A stretch of DNA of 64,000 nt from Jacaranda mimosifolia (taxonomy: Eukaryota > Streptophyta > Magnoliopsida > Lamiales > Bignoniaceae), in assembly GCA_018894105.1 (NCBI GenBank), contig CM032133.1, forward strand, positions 9,872,501-9,936,500, written 5' to 3'. The notes under the pieces are model-generated. The model did not search any database. It was not told where the DNA came from and worked only from the letters and a program-made list of their open reading frames with translations. Below are positions 48,691 to 60,549 of the stretch, piece after piece. Made by a program: the position numbers and the translations under genes. Numbering within the stretch: position 1 is the first letter of the stretch; each line of letters opens with the position of its first letter.

Positions 48691-49665
48691 CAATACAAAA
48701 ATTATTATCATAGACCAACCCATCCAGATTTACAAATAGAAGAAATACAAAATTATAGATCATTTTCAGGAAATTCAATATATGAATGGACTATAGATGG
48801 TTGTCTGAATATCAAATAATTACACTTACAAAACAAATGACTATAGTAGCAAATATTTATAAAGAAAAGAATAGAATTTCTGAACAAGATGTTGCAAAAA
48901 ACCTAATTTTAGGATTTAATGGAATTTTAAAAAATATGTGGGATACTATAACTGAGACCTCCAAAAATATTATATTAAAGAATTATAAAAAAGATGCTAA
49001 TGGAACTATGATATTACATCCAACCGATAATGTACCAATTCCCAATGCTATTGAAGTTTTAATCTATACAATATTAATAAATTTTATAGGAGATCCACAT
49101 ATGTATGAGCAAAGGAATTCTCAAATACTACAAAATCTGACTTGCAAATCACTTCAACATTTTAGGTGGTATAAAGATACCTTTCTTGCTAGAGTATACC
49201 AAATAGAAGATTCTCATTCTTATTATCGAAAAGAAAGATTTATAGTAGGATTACCAAGATTGTTTGCTGAAAAGGTTAGAAACCAAATTAAAAATACAGA
49301 AAGTAAAGAGTTAGGAAATTTATCTTATGGAGAGATTATTACTCAAATAAATATAGTAGGATTGCAATTATGCAATGATTTAAGGTTAAAATCACAAATG
49401 AAAAAACAACAAATAAGTTCTAGAAAGGAATTAGGACAATTTTGTGAACAGTTTGGATTTGAAAGAATTAGATCACCAAGAACACACAAAAAGCATTACG
49501 ATAAAGGAAGAAATAGAAAAAGAAATTATAAAAAACAATATAAGAAAAAATTTGAGAAAAAATTTACAAAAGAAAAAATAAGAATTATAAAAAAGATAAA
49601 TAAAAAATAAAATGTAGAAATTGTGGGAAAATGAGGCATTATGCCAATACTTGTTGGACAAGAAA
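48690..49665 (+). pseudogene. Caulimovirid coat protein with zinc knuckle
   Basis: The main frame runs 48786-49610. It shows LSEYQIITLTKQMTIVANIY, LILGFNGILKNMWD, FRWYKDTFLARVYQ, ERFIVGLPRLFAEKVR and a strongly basic tail, the line-up of the caulimovirid capsid domain that packages viral DNA. Upstream coding (SFSGNSIYEWTIDG) is in another frame, so a frameshift lies near 48795. A CX2CX4HX4C knuckle, CRNCGKMRHYANTC, follows at 49613-49654, again in a shifted frame after a TAA at 49608-49610. Confidence 0.85.
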
Positions 49666-49699
49666 AAGAATAAATGAATTAGAATTAGAAGAACAACAA

Positions 49700-50200
49700 A
49701 AAAATAGAAATAATAAAAATCTTAGATCAAATAGACATAGAAGAAAGTGAAGAATATTCAGAAGAAGATATTAATCAAATCCAACATGATAACCAATATT
49801 ACTCAACATTCTCAGAATCTGATGATGAAGAGAAAGAAAATAATTGTAATTGTCCCCCTGAAGTAGAAGTATGTTTTTGTGAAAAAACCCTTAATGTATT
49901 AAGTAAATATGGAGAACTTTTAGAATTATCTCAACAAATTACTGGTGATGACATTAGGGAAGAATATCTAAAACAAATTAAAAATTTAATAGAAACAGAT
50001 GAAGATAGACCAAAAGAATTTGTAAAAAAAATAGAATTTAAAAATATAATGAATATGTTTAAAGCCAAGCCTCAAAAAATAACCATTAGTGAATTAAAAG
50101 AAGAAGTTAAAAATCTTAAGAAAGAATTTTCACAAATAAAAAGAGAAAGTCATGAAATAAAACAAGATATTTTACTATTAAAATTGAAGAAGAAAATTTA
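49700..50200 (+). pseudogene. Acidic coiled-coil segment between coat protein and protease
   Basis: The frame reads IEESEEYSEEDINQIQHD, CNCPPEVEVCFCEKTLN, then a long charged helix (ISELKEEVKNLKKEFSQIK). In polyprotein caulimovirids such a spacer lies between capsid and protease. It breaks near 50190. Confidence 0.55.
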
Positions 50201-50337
50201 GAAAATAAAGGAATCAAAGAAGAAGAAAATATTACTCCAGAAGAAGAAACTTATATAAACGCTATATCAAAAATAAGTTATAAAAAATGGTATGTAAAAT
50301 CATAATAAAAATATAAAATCTTACATTATAAACAATT

Positions 50338-50540
50338 GCTTTGATGGATTTAGGAGGTGATATGAATTGTATACAAGAAGGGTTGATACCAACTAAATAT
50401 TTTGAAAAAACAAAAGAATGATTATCTACAACTAGTTCTTCAAAATTACAAATAAATTATAAACTTTCAAATGCTCATGTAAGTAATAACAACATATGTT
50501 TTAAGACTATCCAAAATTATTTGAATCTCAATTACAAACA
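50338..50540 (+). pseudogene. Caulimovirid aspartic protease remnant
   Basis: ALMDLGGDMNCIQEGLIPTK corresponds to the active-site region of the retropepsin-like protease. The D-S/T-G triad has become D-L-G, so it would be inactive even if translated. A TGA at about 50420 interrupts it. Likeness fades at about 50540, just before the point where the reverse transcriptase would follow in the virus. Confidence 0.7.
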
Positions 50541-51017
50541 TGTATGTCTATTTTGCATGCTTCCGCCCTGAGAGATTTACTCTGATAAATTTTGAGGTGC
50601 AGAGAAAGGACAACATAGATCTTAAGGGGAAGCAAGATCAGAACCCATATTTTCTTCTAACTATACTTAAAAAAAATAAATTCAAAAACCCTATATTTTC
50701 TTCTAACTAGGCCCACCATTAAGTGCAAGCAGACAAAATAAGGATAGCAAAATGTACTAGTTTATCAAGCACAACAACTTCAAACGTTGTGATTTTACAA
50801 TTACAAAATGGAAAAAAAAAAAAAAAAAGAAGAAGCAAAAAGGCAGCATTCACACGCGAGTAACTATTCACACGCGCTTGCATGCTTATGTAATATAGTA
50901 ATATATAAATTGTATATATAATGTATATAATTTAAATAAAAAATATGGTACATACGTCATAAATATATTTAGTATTTAAGTTGAAATGAATTATTAGAAA
51001 GGAAAAATAACAAAAAT
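50541..51017. other. Spacer right of the viral insert
   Basis: The phrase 'ccatattttcttctaacta' is present twice (about 50648 and 50691), suggesting a small local duplication. An A-run is at 50813-50828. No gene is seen. Confidence 0.45.
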
Positions 51018-51275
51018 GGGAAAATGTACTTTTAGCCCCCTCGAAAAAATAATTTTGGTGGTTTACCTCTCTGTAAAAAAAAAAAGGGTTGAAATACCAC
51101 CTTGTGTTTTTAAAAACAAGTGAAAACCCTCCCTGATATCACAAGTGGAGTGCACACGCCCAAAAATACGAGTGGTTGTGATTTTTTATAGATAAAATGA
51201 CTATTATACCCTTAATATATTATGGGGGTAAACCGCCCATTTTATATAATACAGGGGGATAAAAAGATTTTTGCC
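51018..51275. mobile_element. MITE-like element with ~50-bp imperfect inverted repeats
   Basis: The left arm starts gggaaaatgtacttttagcc and ends ggtttacc. The right arm, read inverted, starts gggcaaaaatctttttatcc and ends ggtttacc. The interior is about 155 bp and non-coding. The right arm recurs almost unchanged at 55681-55738. Confidence 0.6.
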
Positions 51276-51284
51276 CAATATATA

Positions 51285-51571
51285 TATTATGAATAATTTT
51301 ATATACATATATGTATATATATAATTATATATATGTGATTATATATATGCTTGTATATAATTTTTTATATAATTATATTGTATTTGATTTATATAAATAT
51401 GTTATATATTTTATAAATATGAAATTATTTAGTTTTGATAATTTTATACGTATATGTATGTATATATAGTTTTATAAATATTAAATAATATTTAATTTAT
51501 ATAAATATGTTATATGTTTCATAAATATAAAATTATTTAGTTTTAGATTAAACAAAAGGAAAAAAATATAT
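51285..51571. repeat. AT-rich repeat array, left half
   Basis: Tandem-like lines such as tataaatatgttatatattt and 'gaaattatttagttttgataatt' recur here and again at 55032-55540, on the other side of the solo LTR. The LTR appears to have landed inside this array. Confidence 0.65.
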
Positions 51572-54500
51572 TGTAGCACCCCCACTCGGGATATAGCCCA
51601 AAAGTCGGAATGCCACTCCAGTTCAGACTTACATCTTAGTTCATAAATAAGCAATATAGTCAGTATCCTATCATAAATAATTTTTTTTTTCAAAACTTTT
51701 CAGAGACATTTAGCAGCGGATTTCAAACTTAATAACCTCATCAAAATACTAGTACATACCATCAAAGGTCTCAGAACATCCAACATAATATATGCATGCC
51801 TTGAGTCATAATTTCATTTTACATATCACAACATTTCTAAGATAAGACTTAGCATCCAAGGGAACCCATATACATATACACATCCATTCTATAGCAAAAT
51901 TTCCTTCATCGATCCAAGTTCATCACCTATTTCTGTCTAAGAAAAATCAAAGATAAACGAGAGGGTAAGTCCAAAGGACTTAGTGAGGGATAAATATAAT
52001 CACAGGCAATGGGGATCTGTCGAGGACAAAACAACTGAACAGATCATAACTTAACGGTTCAAATAGAAACATATCAAGATACAGTCATACGGTCATGAAA
52101 CAATCAGACAATCTGGAAAACAGTCTATCGGTCAGGATACAGTTGAACATCAAAACAAATCTTATATCAATCAGACCGAACTATACTTACCCAGGCATGA
52201 CAACCTAGTATGGAACTTATACCAATCAAACTGATTTATGCTTACCTAGGCATGACAACATGATATGGAACTTATACCAATCAAACTGATTTATGCTTAC
52301 CCATGCATGACAACCTGGTATAGAACTTATACCAACCAATCCAAATCAAACTTACCCAATTGAATCGAACTAAACTTACCCAAGCATGACAACCTGGTAC
52401 AGAATTTACCCAAGTATATCGACTTAGTACAAAACTTACTTAAGCATATCAGATCAAACTTATACAAATCAAACTGAACTTACCCAGGCATAATCACCTG
52501 GTACAAAACTTACCAGCCAAATCAAACTGAACTTACCCAGGCATAATCACCTGGTACAAAACTTACCAGCCAAATCAAACTGAACTTACCCAGGCATAAC
52601 CACCTGGTACAAAACTTACCAGCCAAATCAAACTTATACAAATCAAACCAAACTTACCCAGGCATAATCACCTGGTACAAAACTTACCAACCAAATCAAA
52701 CTTATACAAATAAAACCGAACTTACCTAGGCATAACCATCTAGTACCAATCAAACTGAACTTACACAAGCATAACAACCTGGTGCAGAACTTACCCGAGT
52801 GTGATAACCTGGTACAAAACTTACCCAAACATAGCTTGGTACATAACTTACCCAAACATATCAGCTTGGTACATAACTTACCCAGGTGTATCAGCTTGGT
52901 AAATAACATATTACCAACAAAACAATTCAATGACATGTCAATCAAACTAACTTACCCAAATACGATAACCTAGTACAAAACTTACCCAAGCACAACTTGG
53001 TACATAACTTACCCAGGAATCGTAGCTTATTACTGACAGAACAAGCCCATGACATACAAGTCCAACTAACTTACACAAGCGTAACAACTTGGTACATAAC
53101 AAATTATTGATAGAACGAATCTATAATACCAATCAATTTTTGACTAGCCAACATGGCCACCTAAGGCTATAACGTATAAACAAGTTGCCGGCAAGGCAAC
53201 ATATAACGATACAGATAACAAGACAGTAATGGGCAATCTAGCGATACAGAATACATACAAGAGTTTTGGGGAACCTCACAGGGTTCAAATCAAGAGAACC
53301 TCACAGGGTTCGGTAATCAATAGCAACGATAATGAAAATCAAGATAGATATCATATCAGCAGAACTTAATCAGGTTCAACGATAGCTATGGAATAAGCTC
53401 ATACAAAACAACTGCCGATTGATAGAACTTTATAGGAGTACAACAAATAATAGAGTACGATAATCAAATCAATATCAACCCTCACAGGGGTTTATCAAGA
53501 AAATTGATAGGTACAAGAAGTGTCAGATTAGCAGACCCTCACCTTTATAGTCTCAGAAAACTACAATCACCGTCAATAGTCTAGTGATCCGCGGGTCCCA
53601 AATTGTCGTCACCTAACCAAAATAATATTTCACAATCAAAATCCTTATTTGACCATATAATCACAATTACGCAAACAACGACCTAAATAATTACTTAATC
53701 AACTAAATCGATAGCCTTGATAAAGATATGCGAGCAGCATCGATCTCATTAAAGGAATATATAATTGGGTCCTAAATCATCCAATTGATCTTGCCACAAC
53801 ATACTAAATCGATAACGATGGTCCAATATCCCTTAAAAATCCCAATTTATCATCACTTAGGTTCCAAATTCGTAAAATGAGGTTTTCTCCATCTAATTAA
53901 TTTAATTATCAAGATTATTACGCGATATGACAAAAATTCGGATCCATTGACTTATGAAATTATATGCATATCTCAATATTTAAATCAAATCGTGCGTATT
54001 CCTCGTTTATACAATACATCGTAAGGTTTGGAGGCATATACATACGTATGCATACAATTTTAACACATGTTTCTCATTTTTACCTAATATCTTGTTATTG
54101 AAGCTCCAAATGCACGATCAACTTGCGTGCATGTAACCCTTGCGACGAGATGAAGATTCTGTCTCTTCATCGTCGCCGACCGTCGTTCGTCGCCGTCTAT
54201 TGCCACCAGAGATGGCCAACGACACCATAAGAATGTTCCTTTCAGCTAGAGCAATCCAACCCCTCAAACAATTTCACCAAACACCATCGAATTGAAGGTC
54301 AATTTTGGCATGGAAGCTTCAGCACCACTATTCACCGCCACATTGTTTTCTCCTAATTTCTCCGTCCACGGTGGTCCATTCTCAAAATTGAAGGCACCAG
54401 AGTGATCCTTGAGCTGAGCCCATCTAAACCCACTACTCACTTTTAAGCTTTAGTCACCGGAGCAGTGAAACCTATCAACCACCACCATGGCCAAAACTTT

Positions 54501-55031
54501 GAGCTTAGTTTCTGGCTAGTACAATGGAAGGTTTGGGGAGAAATTGGTATATTCGTGTTCTACGCGATGAGAGGAAGAAAATGATACCAAATTTGCTAAG
54601 GTTTGGTTGCCAGTGAGAGGTGGCCGGTGAGAGGGTGGTCACGGTGGTGTTTGGAGAAGAAAATGAAGAAGAAAGGTGAATTTTTTTTTTCTTCTATAAA
54701 ATTCAACTTTTGGTAATTTGAAATTGTACCCCAAACTTTTAAGCCAGCTTCCAATTAAGTCCTCTCAAGTTTTGAGTGTCCTCACTTCAGCTCCAAGACT
54801 ATTTATTGCCTTACATTGACTCCTTTGACCAATAAAAATCCCACATTGACCCACAAAACTTCCAAATATTGGTCAATCAAATTTTCCTCAATTTTCAATT
54901 CAACCCCAAAACTTCTAAAATTCTTACAATCAAGTCCTTTTATTATTTTCGAGCCCTAAATCCTACCACCTAATATCTTGATTTTCTAAATCCTTATTTT
55001 TCAAAAATTACCAAATTTTAGGGGTGTTACA
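51572..55031 (-). repeat. Solo LTR of the gypsy family, minus orientation, 3.46 kb
   Basis: The ends are tgtagcacccccactcggg and aggggtgttaca. Read inverted they match the TGTAACACCCC start and the cccgagtgggggtgtcaca end of the LTR at 56668-59662. No primer site, polypurine tract or pol sequence adjoins it. The flanking pentamers tatat (51567-51571) and catat (55032-55036) are a plausible but imperfect target duplication. It is about 460 bp longer than the plus-strand LTR because of the internal tandem repeats. Inner lines gaacctcacagggttc match the 'gaaccctatgaggttc' lines of the other copies. Confidence 0.85.
52180..53110. repeat. Tandem repeats in the solo LTR, 53-bp core unit
   Basis: The unit with cttacccaggcataatcacc and tggtacaaaacttaccagcc repeats almost perfectly at 52476, 52529 and 52582, 53 bp apart. 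More diverged units extend both ways, all containing 'acttaccca.gcat' and 'ctggtac'. Confidence 0.9.
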
Positions 55032-55540
55032 CATATATTTTATATGCATGTATATAGATATGTCATAAATAATTTTATATATATGTATGTATATATAATT
55101 TTTTAAATAATAAATAGTATTTAATCTATATAAATATGTTATGAATAATTTTATATGCACATATGAATATATAATTTTATATATATATATGTGTGATTTT
55201 ATATATATGAATGTATACAATATTTTATAAATATTATATAGTATTTGATTTATATAAACATGTGATATATTTTATAAATATGAAATTATTTAGTTTTGAT
55301 AATTACACATATATGTATGTATATATAATTTTATAAAGAAAAAGAAATATAATTATATGTATATAGATATGTTATAAATAATTATATATATTATGCATAT
55401 ATGTATTTATATAATTTTATATATATGTATGGATATACAATTTTATATTAGATAGTATTTAGTTTATATAAATATTTTATGTATTTACAAATACATAAGA
55501 TATTTAATTTAGATTAAATAAAAGAAAAGGAAAAACATAA
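55032..55540. repeat. AT-rich repeat array, right half
   Basis: Continues the array at 51285-51571, including 'gatatattttataaatatg' and 'aaattatttagttttgataatt'. Rich in TATATG-type lines. Confidence 0.65.
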
Positions 55541-55559
55541 GGATATAAAGTAATTATAT

Positions 55560-55738
55560 ATATGAGAGTATTTTTGTCCTTTCAATAGAAAATTCAATTC
55601 AAATAGACGGAAGGGGCCAATGATCCAACTTTTAAAAATGTAAGGGGGCATTCCACCCCCCCCTTTTTTTTCACTGGGAGGTAAACCGCCGATTTCGTAT
55701 AATACAGGGGAGTAAAAAGATTTTATCCCTAACAAAAA
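55560..55738. mobile_element. Terminal module related to the element at 51018
   Basis: The stretch gtaaaccgccgatttcgtat, followed by aatacaggggagtaaaaagattttatccc, is nearly the same as 51228-51275. A C-run and a T-run (55657-55671) precede it. Only one arm is evident. Confidence 0.5.
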
Positions 55739-55740
55739 TT

Positions 55741-56667
55741 GATAAGGTAAAAATAAATCTTATTTAAATTTCATAGAAATTTATTTACATATATGTATAT
55801 ATATATACTATATATGTATATAAGTATGAATAAAAATTATATTTTATATTTTTATAAATATTAAATTTTATTTAATTTGGAATGAATAAATAGAAAATAA
55901 TAGATAAAAATAAAAGTAATTTAAATTTTATTGATAAATTTATATATATGTATATGTTATATATGTGAATAAGTATAATTAGAAAAAATAAGTATACATA
56001 TATGAATAATTAGAAAGAAAAATATAGAAATAAAAGTTATTTAAATTTTATAGATAAATTTATATATATGTATAAAATGAGAAATAATGATAGATTTATA
56101 TATGTGTATAAAATGAGAAATATATGAAATAATGGAAGAAGAGAGAAAATTAGAATTGGAAAAAAAAGAAAAGAATGAGAGGGAAAAAATGTGATAATAA
56201 AAAATCATTTAAACTGAATTGAAAGTGTATGAAATGATTAAAGGTAAAATAGTCTTTATATATTAAGATTAGGTTAAATGGGTAACAAATAAAAACCGGG
56301 AGGCAGTGTGTATGGTTTTAGAAAATAAAAAGTGGTCTTGTATATATATATATATTTTTTCATAATGGGGTGTTTTGCTTATTTTAACAATCACAGAGGG
56401 TAAATTGCAATTAGCATTGAAAATTATAGTAAAGAACATTGATTTTCATATGTACATGCAAGCGAGGACACTTGCCTGTTTCTCATAAATTCAAATAGAA
56501 TTAATTATGCATTTTGTTGAGAAATCAGAACCATGAAATTATTTTTCTTCTTTTTTTTTTTTTTGAAGAGTATTACAACAAATCTATAGATCCAATTATC
56601 AAACTAAGAATATTAGTTTTACAACAAATCAATAGAATACAAATATCAAATAAAAGAAGATGGAAGT
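55741..56667. other. AT-rich spacer before gypsy element
   Basis: AT-rich, with a ~120-bp imperfect duplication at 55915-56100 ('gataaatttatatatatgtata', 'aagtatatac' type lines). Another possible remnant of the small transposon family is at 56290-56405 (aaaaaccgggaggcagtgtg...tcacagagggtaaattgc). No gene is seen. Confidence 0.45.
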
Positions 56668-59662
56668 TGTAACACCCCAAAAATTCGGTATTTCAAAAAA
56701 TAGGGATTTAGAAATCAAGATTTTGATTGCTCGGATATTAAGGCTCGGAAAAGAAATAAAAAGGACTTGATTATAAGAATTTTGAAAGTTTTGGGGTCGA
56801 ATCGCAAGTTGAAGAAACCTTGATTGACTAATATTGGAAAGCTTTGAGGGTCCAAATGGGATTATTTATAAGCTAAATGGGCTAATGTGTAGGACTAATA
56901 AATTAGGTGGACACATTGAAGCATTTCAAACCTTGAAGGACTTGATTGGAGGCTGGATTAAACTTGTGGGGTCAATATGCAAATAAAGAAAGTCCAATTC
57001 TATAAAATGGCATTTTGCATTACAAACCCCCCACCCAATTTCTATCATCTTCCCCACCAAAACGCCTTTCATCTATCTCCGGCGACCAAAACTTATTATA
57101 TTTGGTACCAAACTATTCATCTCCGAACAAAGAACATAAATATACCTATTTCTTCCCAGTTCGACCTGTGAAACAACCGAAAAAAGTGATAAAAAATCCA
57201 GCCAAGGCGGAGCTGTTTCACTTTTCGACGATTGTTAGACGCAACCTAGGTATGGGTTCGTAGCCCTTAGCTCAAGGAACAAGCTAGTAGCTTCAGATTT
57301 CAGAACGGACCATTGACAGCGATGGAATCAAAAGAAAACAACACGATAAATTGGTGGCAGGCTGATGGTTTTCCAGCCAATTGGCGGTCAATTCGACGGC
57401 AGAACAAGAAATTGGTTGGGGCATTGGATTGCTCTAGCTGAAAGGCATCTACTAGTGATGGTGGTGTGTATCTCCTGGGGGCGGCGGACGACGGCGTGGC
57501 GGTGACAGGATAGAATCTTTATCTCATCGCAAGGAATACATTTATGGGAACTGATTGTGCAAATTACACTCTGATAAGAAGATATTGGGTAAAAATGGGA
57601 ATCTGGTTTAAATTATATGCATGTGTATGTACATACCTTTCAATTCATGCGATACATTGTACTAATGAAAGAATATGTGATCTAATTGGAAAAATTGAGA
57701 CATGCATGTATACTATAGGTCAAAATGAGTCGGAATTTATATTATTGTGTGATAATCTTAGGATTAATTGAGTTAATCGAAAGAGAAAATTCCTGATTTT
57801 ATAGATTTGAGATTTAAGTGACAATAACTGGATTATTAAAATGATTGGACTATTATTACTGATTTGGAATAATGTCATGAGGTTAATTATGTATCAAGGA
57901 CTAGATTTGCGTCCCATTATTGGAACCGATAAAACCCTAAAACCACCATATTAGCCAAGGAATAGTGATTTTAGACTGCTAATGGCATAATTGTAATTAT
58001 TAAGTATTATTAGAGTTGAATGGGAAATTTGACTGTGAATATGCTATTCTGGTTAGGTGACGAAGAAGTGGGTCCTACTGACCAATAGATTTTTGACGGT
58101 AGATTGCCTTTTTTCTGAGATTACGGAGGTGAGGGTCTGCCAATCTGGCACTTCTTATACTTATTGATTATCTTAATAAACTCATGTGATGGTTGATATT
58201 GACTTGATTATCGCACTTTGTTATTTATTGTACTTCTGTGAGGTTCTACCAATTGGTTCTTGCTTTGAATGAGCTTATTCCAAAGCTATCGTTGAACTCG
58301 CTTAAGTTCTGCTGATTTAATACCTGTTTTGATTTTCGGTGTGGTTGCTGTTAATTATCGAACCCTATGAGGTTCTCTTAATTTGAACCATGTGAGGTTC
58401 CCCAAAACTCTTGTCTGTATTTTGTATTGCTAGATTACCTGTTACTGTCTTGTTATCTGTATCATTATCTATTGCCTTGCCGATAATTTGTTTATACGTT
58501 ATATTGTTAAGTGGCTACATTGGCTAGTCTGAATTTATATTTATTGTCTTGTCGGCATTTCTATACTATCTTGAACTATTCTATACTGTTATGATTACCT
58601 TGTAGGCACACCTGTTTAACTGGCATCAGCGGTGCACCATACGGTCCGTATGGGCATCTGCACAAGTTGTTCCCAGTTGTTATGCTTGAGACATGCTGAT
58701 ATGTTTGACTAATTAACTGACTAATTAGGATAAATTGTTCTCAATTGTTGAGCTTGGGACGAGCTGTTATGTGGATCCCAGTTGTTAAGCTCGGGACGAG
58801 CCATTATATGGATCCCAGCTATTAAGCTCGGAACGTGCTGATACGTTGACTAGCTGACTGATTGACTAATTGATGATTGATTGACTGAATGACTGATTGT
58901 CTGATTTACCGATTGACCGGATGACTGATCGACTGACTGACAGCTCGATTGACTAACTGATTGATTGACCTTCAGACTAACTGATTGACTAACTAACCTG
59001 TATAAGGAGAATTTGATATGCCTATCCTGTTCTAAATCGTAGGATGGCATGTGATATTAGAATTATTTATTCTGACTGTATTTGATTCTTTGTAAACTGT
59101 TCATAAAGCAATAAGAAGGAAGAGATTCCTATTTGCTTATCTTGTCATATCTTGAAATGTTTATGTTTAGTTTTTAACTTATGATCTATTAGGTTTATTC
59201 TTCCTCGACAGATCCCTACTGTCCACTACTTCGATTGTCCCTCACTAAGTCCTTTGGACTTATCTCTTGTTTATCTTTTATTTTCTCAGACAGAATTAGG
59301 TGATGGACTTAGATTTTAGTCTTGGATCGGTGAATGAAATTTTGCAATTAAATGGATGTGTATATGTATATGGGTTCCCTTGAATGCTAAGCCTTATCTT
59401 AGAAATGTTGTGATATGCAAAACGGAATTATGACTTAAGGCATGTAAATATTATGTTGGATGTTATGAGACCTTTGATAGTATGTACTCAGTATTTTGAT
59501 GAGGTTGTTTAAGTTTGAAATCTGCTGCTATATGTCTCTAATAAGTTTTGAAAAAAAAATTCTGATTGGATATTGACTGTATTATTTATTTATTGATTAA
59601 GATTTAAGTATGAACTGGAGTGGCGCCTCAGCTTAGATGCTATCCCGAGTGGGGGTGTCACA
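56668..59662 (+). repeat. 5' LTR of the gypsy element
   Basis: 2,995 bp, starting tgtaacaccccaaaaattcg and ending gagtgggggtgtcaca. Matches 61494 onward through the whole length visible. It contains 'gtgcaccatacggtccgtat' at about 58631 and a (TGAC/TGAT)n block. A TATA-like line, ttctataaaatggcattt, lies near 56998, a reasonable promoter position. Confidence 0.95.
58836..59000 (+). repeat. (TGAC/TGAT)n tract in the 5' LTR
   Basis: About 160 bp of four-base units such as gactgattgactaattgat. The equivalent tract in the 3' LTR is at about 63705-63870. Just upstream, the phrase 'gttaagctcgggacgagcc' is repeated about every 50 bp. Confidence 0.85.
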
Positions 59663-59666
59663 GGGG

Positions 59667-59680
59667 TGGTACCAGAGCTT
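59667..59680 (+). other. Primer-binding site (initiator tRNA-Met)
   Basis: tggtaccagagctt, five bases after the LTR end, matches the TGGTATCAGAGC complement of the plant initiator tRNA-Met 3' end with one change. Confidence 0.85.
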
Positions 59681-60549
59681 GGATTTGGAAAGCCCGAGCA
59701 ATGCTAGAATATGATCTTCAGATATGGAACTCTTGGATAGTAGAGTTAAGCTTGATTGTGGAAATGTTTAAGATATGAATGAGTTAAAGGATATCAGAAC
59801 CTAGGTTATTGAGGACTTAGGCGTTGAATATCATTTGGGTATTTTCGGGATTTGTGATTGACCATTTGTTTAGGTTGGTTTGAGTAAGAATTTTGGATAT
59901 TATATGTGTTTGGGAAATTTCTATGTGATTTAAGGAATGAAGATGAATTGATCGGTCGGTATTAGGAAGATGAGTTGTGTACTGTAGGATGCCTATGGGA
60001 TCTTGTAGTATTTCATAGGATGATTAAGACATGTATATGTATGAGTTTAGTAATTTTCATTTGACCCTTCTCCTTCTTTTATTCTTAGATGCTTGGAAGA
60101 GTTGGAAGTTGATGGCTTCTCAAGGTTTGTTAGGGTGGAAATTAAGGATGCGATATGACATAAAGGAAATTTGGACATACAAGGATAATCTCATACACCT
60201 CGGGAATGTATGACTTATTATGAAGGTTAGCATAATAAGTTTGAACTTGACTATTTCTTCATGTAAATAGTATGTAAGTGTGTTTGTGGCCATATTGCGG
60301 GCTCTTGGAAAACCCTTAAGTATTGAGATGACATGTGATTGAAGCAATAAGGAACATGAATGTTATAAGCACTTATGCCACTTGAAGTTCAGACACCGTG
60401 AAATGGGATTACCAAGATGACCATTGGGGAACAAATTATATCCAGTTAAAGTCAAGGAAGTGGAAATGGTAGCTGAATACTCCAAAGTAATCCCCAAAGA
60501 AGTGAACTCATTACCCCCTACCCTACATGGAAGTATTAATTAATCTTCT

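Larger units (their letters stand above)
45829..50540 (+). mobile_element. Endogenous caulimovirid (pararetrovirus) sequence, degraded and permuted
   Basis: Recognisable in order: reverse transcriptase with partial RNase H, movement protein, coiled-coil region, coat protein with CCHC knuckle, acidic coiled coil, aspartic protease. No integrase and no LTRs are present, as expected for Caulimoviridae. In single-polyprotein members (petuvirus and florendovirus types) the order is movement protein, coat, protease, reverse transcriptase, RNase H. Here the left and right ends meet between protease and reverse transcriptase. The A-rich, GC-poor composition and the many lesions (stops, frameshifts) mark an old, inactive copy. 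Confidence 0.85.

Noticed and set aside
52476..52640. 53-bp repeats as a CRISPR array
   Set aside because: Units are contiguous, without unique spacers, and lie inside an LTR.
56977..57263. Overlapping frames near 57000 as host genes
   Set aside because: They lie within the gypsy 5' LTR and have equivalents in the second LTR around 61830.
57544..57771. Open frame in the gypsy LTR, nearly repeated at 62320
   Set aside because: Both lie at the same place in the two LTR copies, have no similarity to known proteins that I recognise, and are explained by LTR duplication.
58840..59000. CRISPR-like or regular short repeats
   Set aside because: The units are 4-base degenerate tandem repeats in an LTR of a plant genome, with no spacers.
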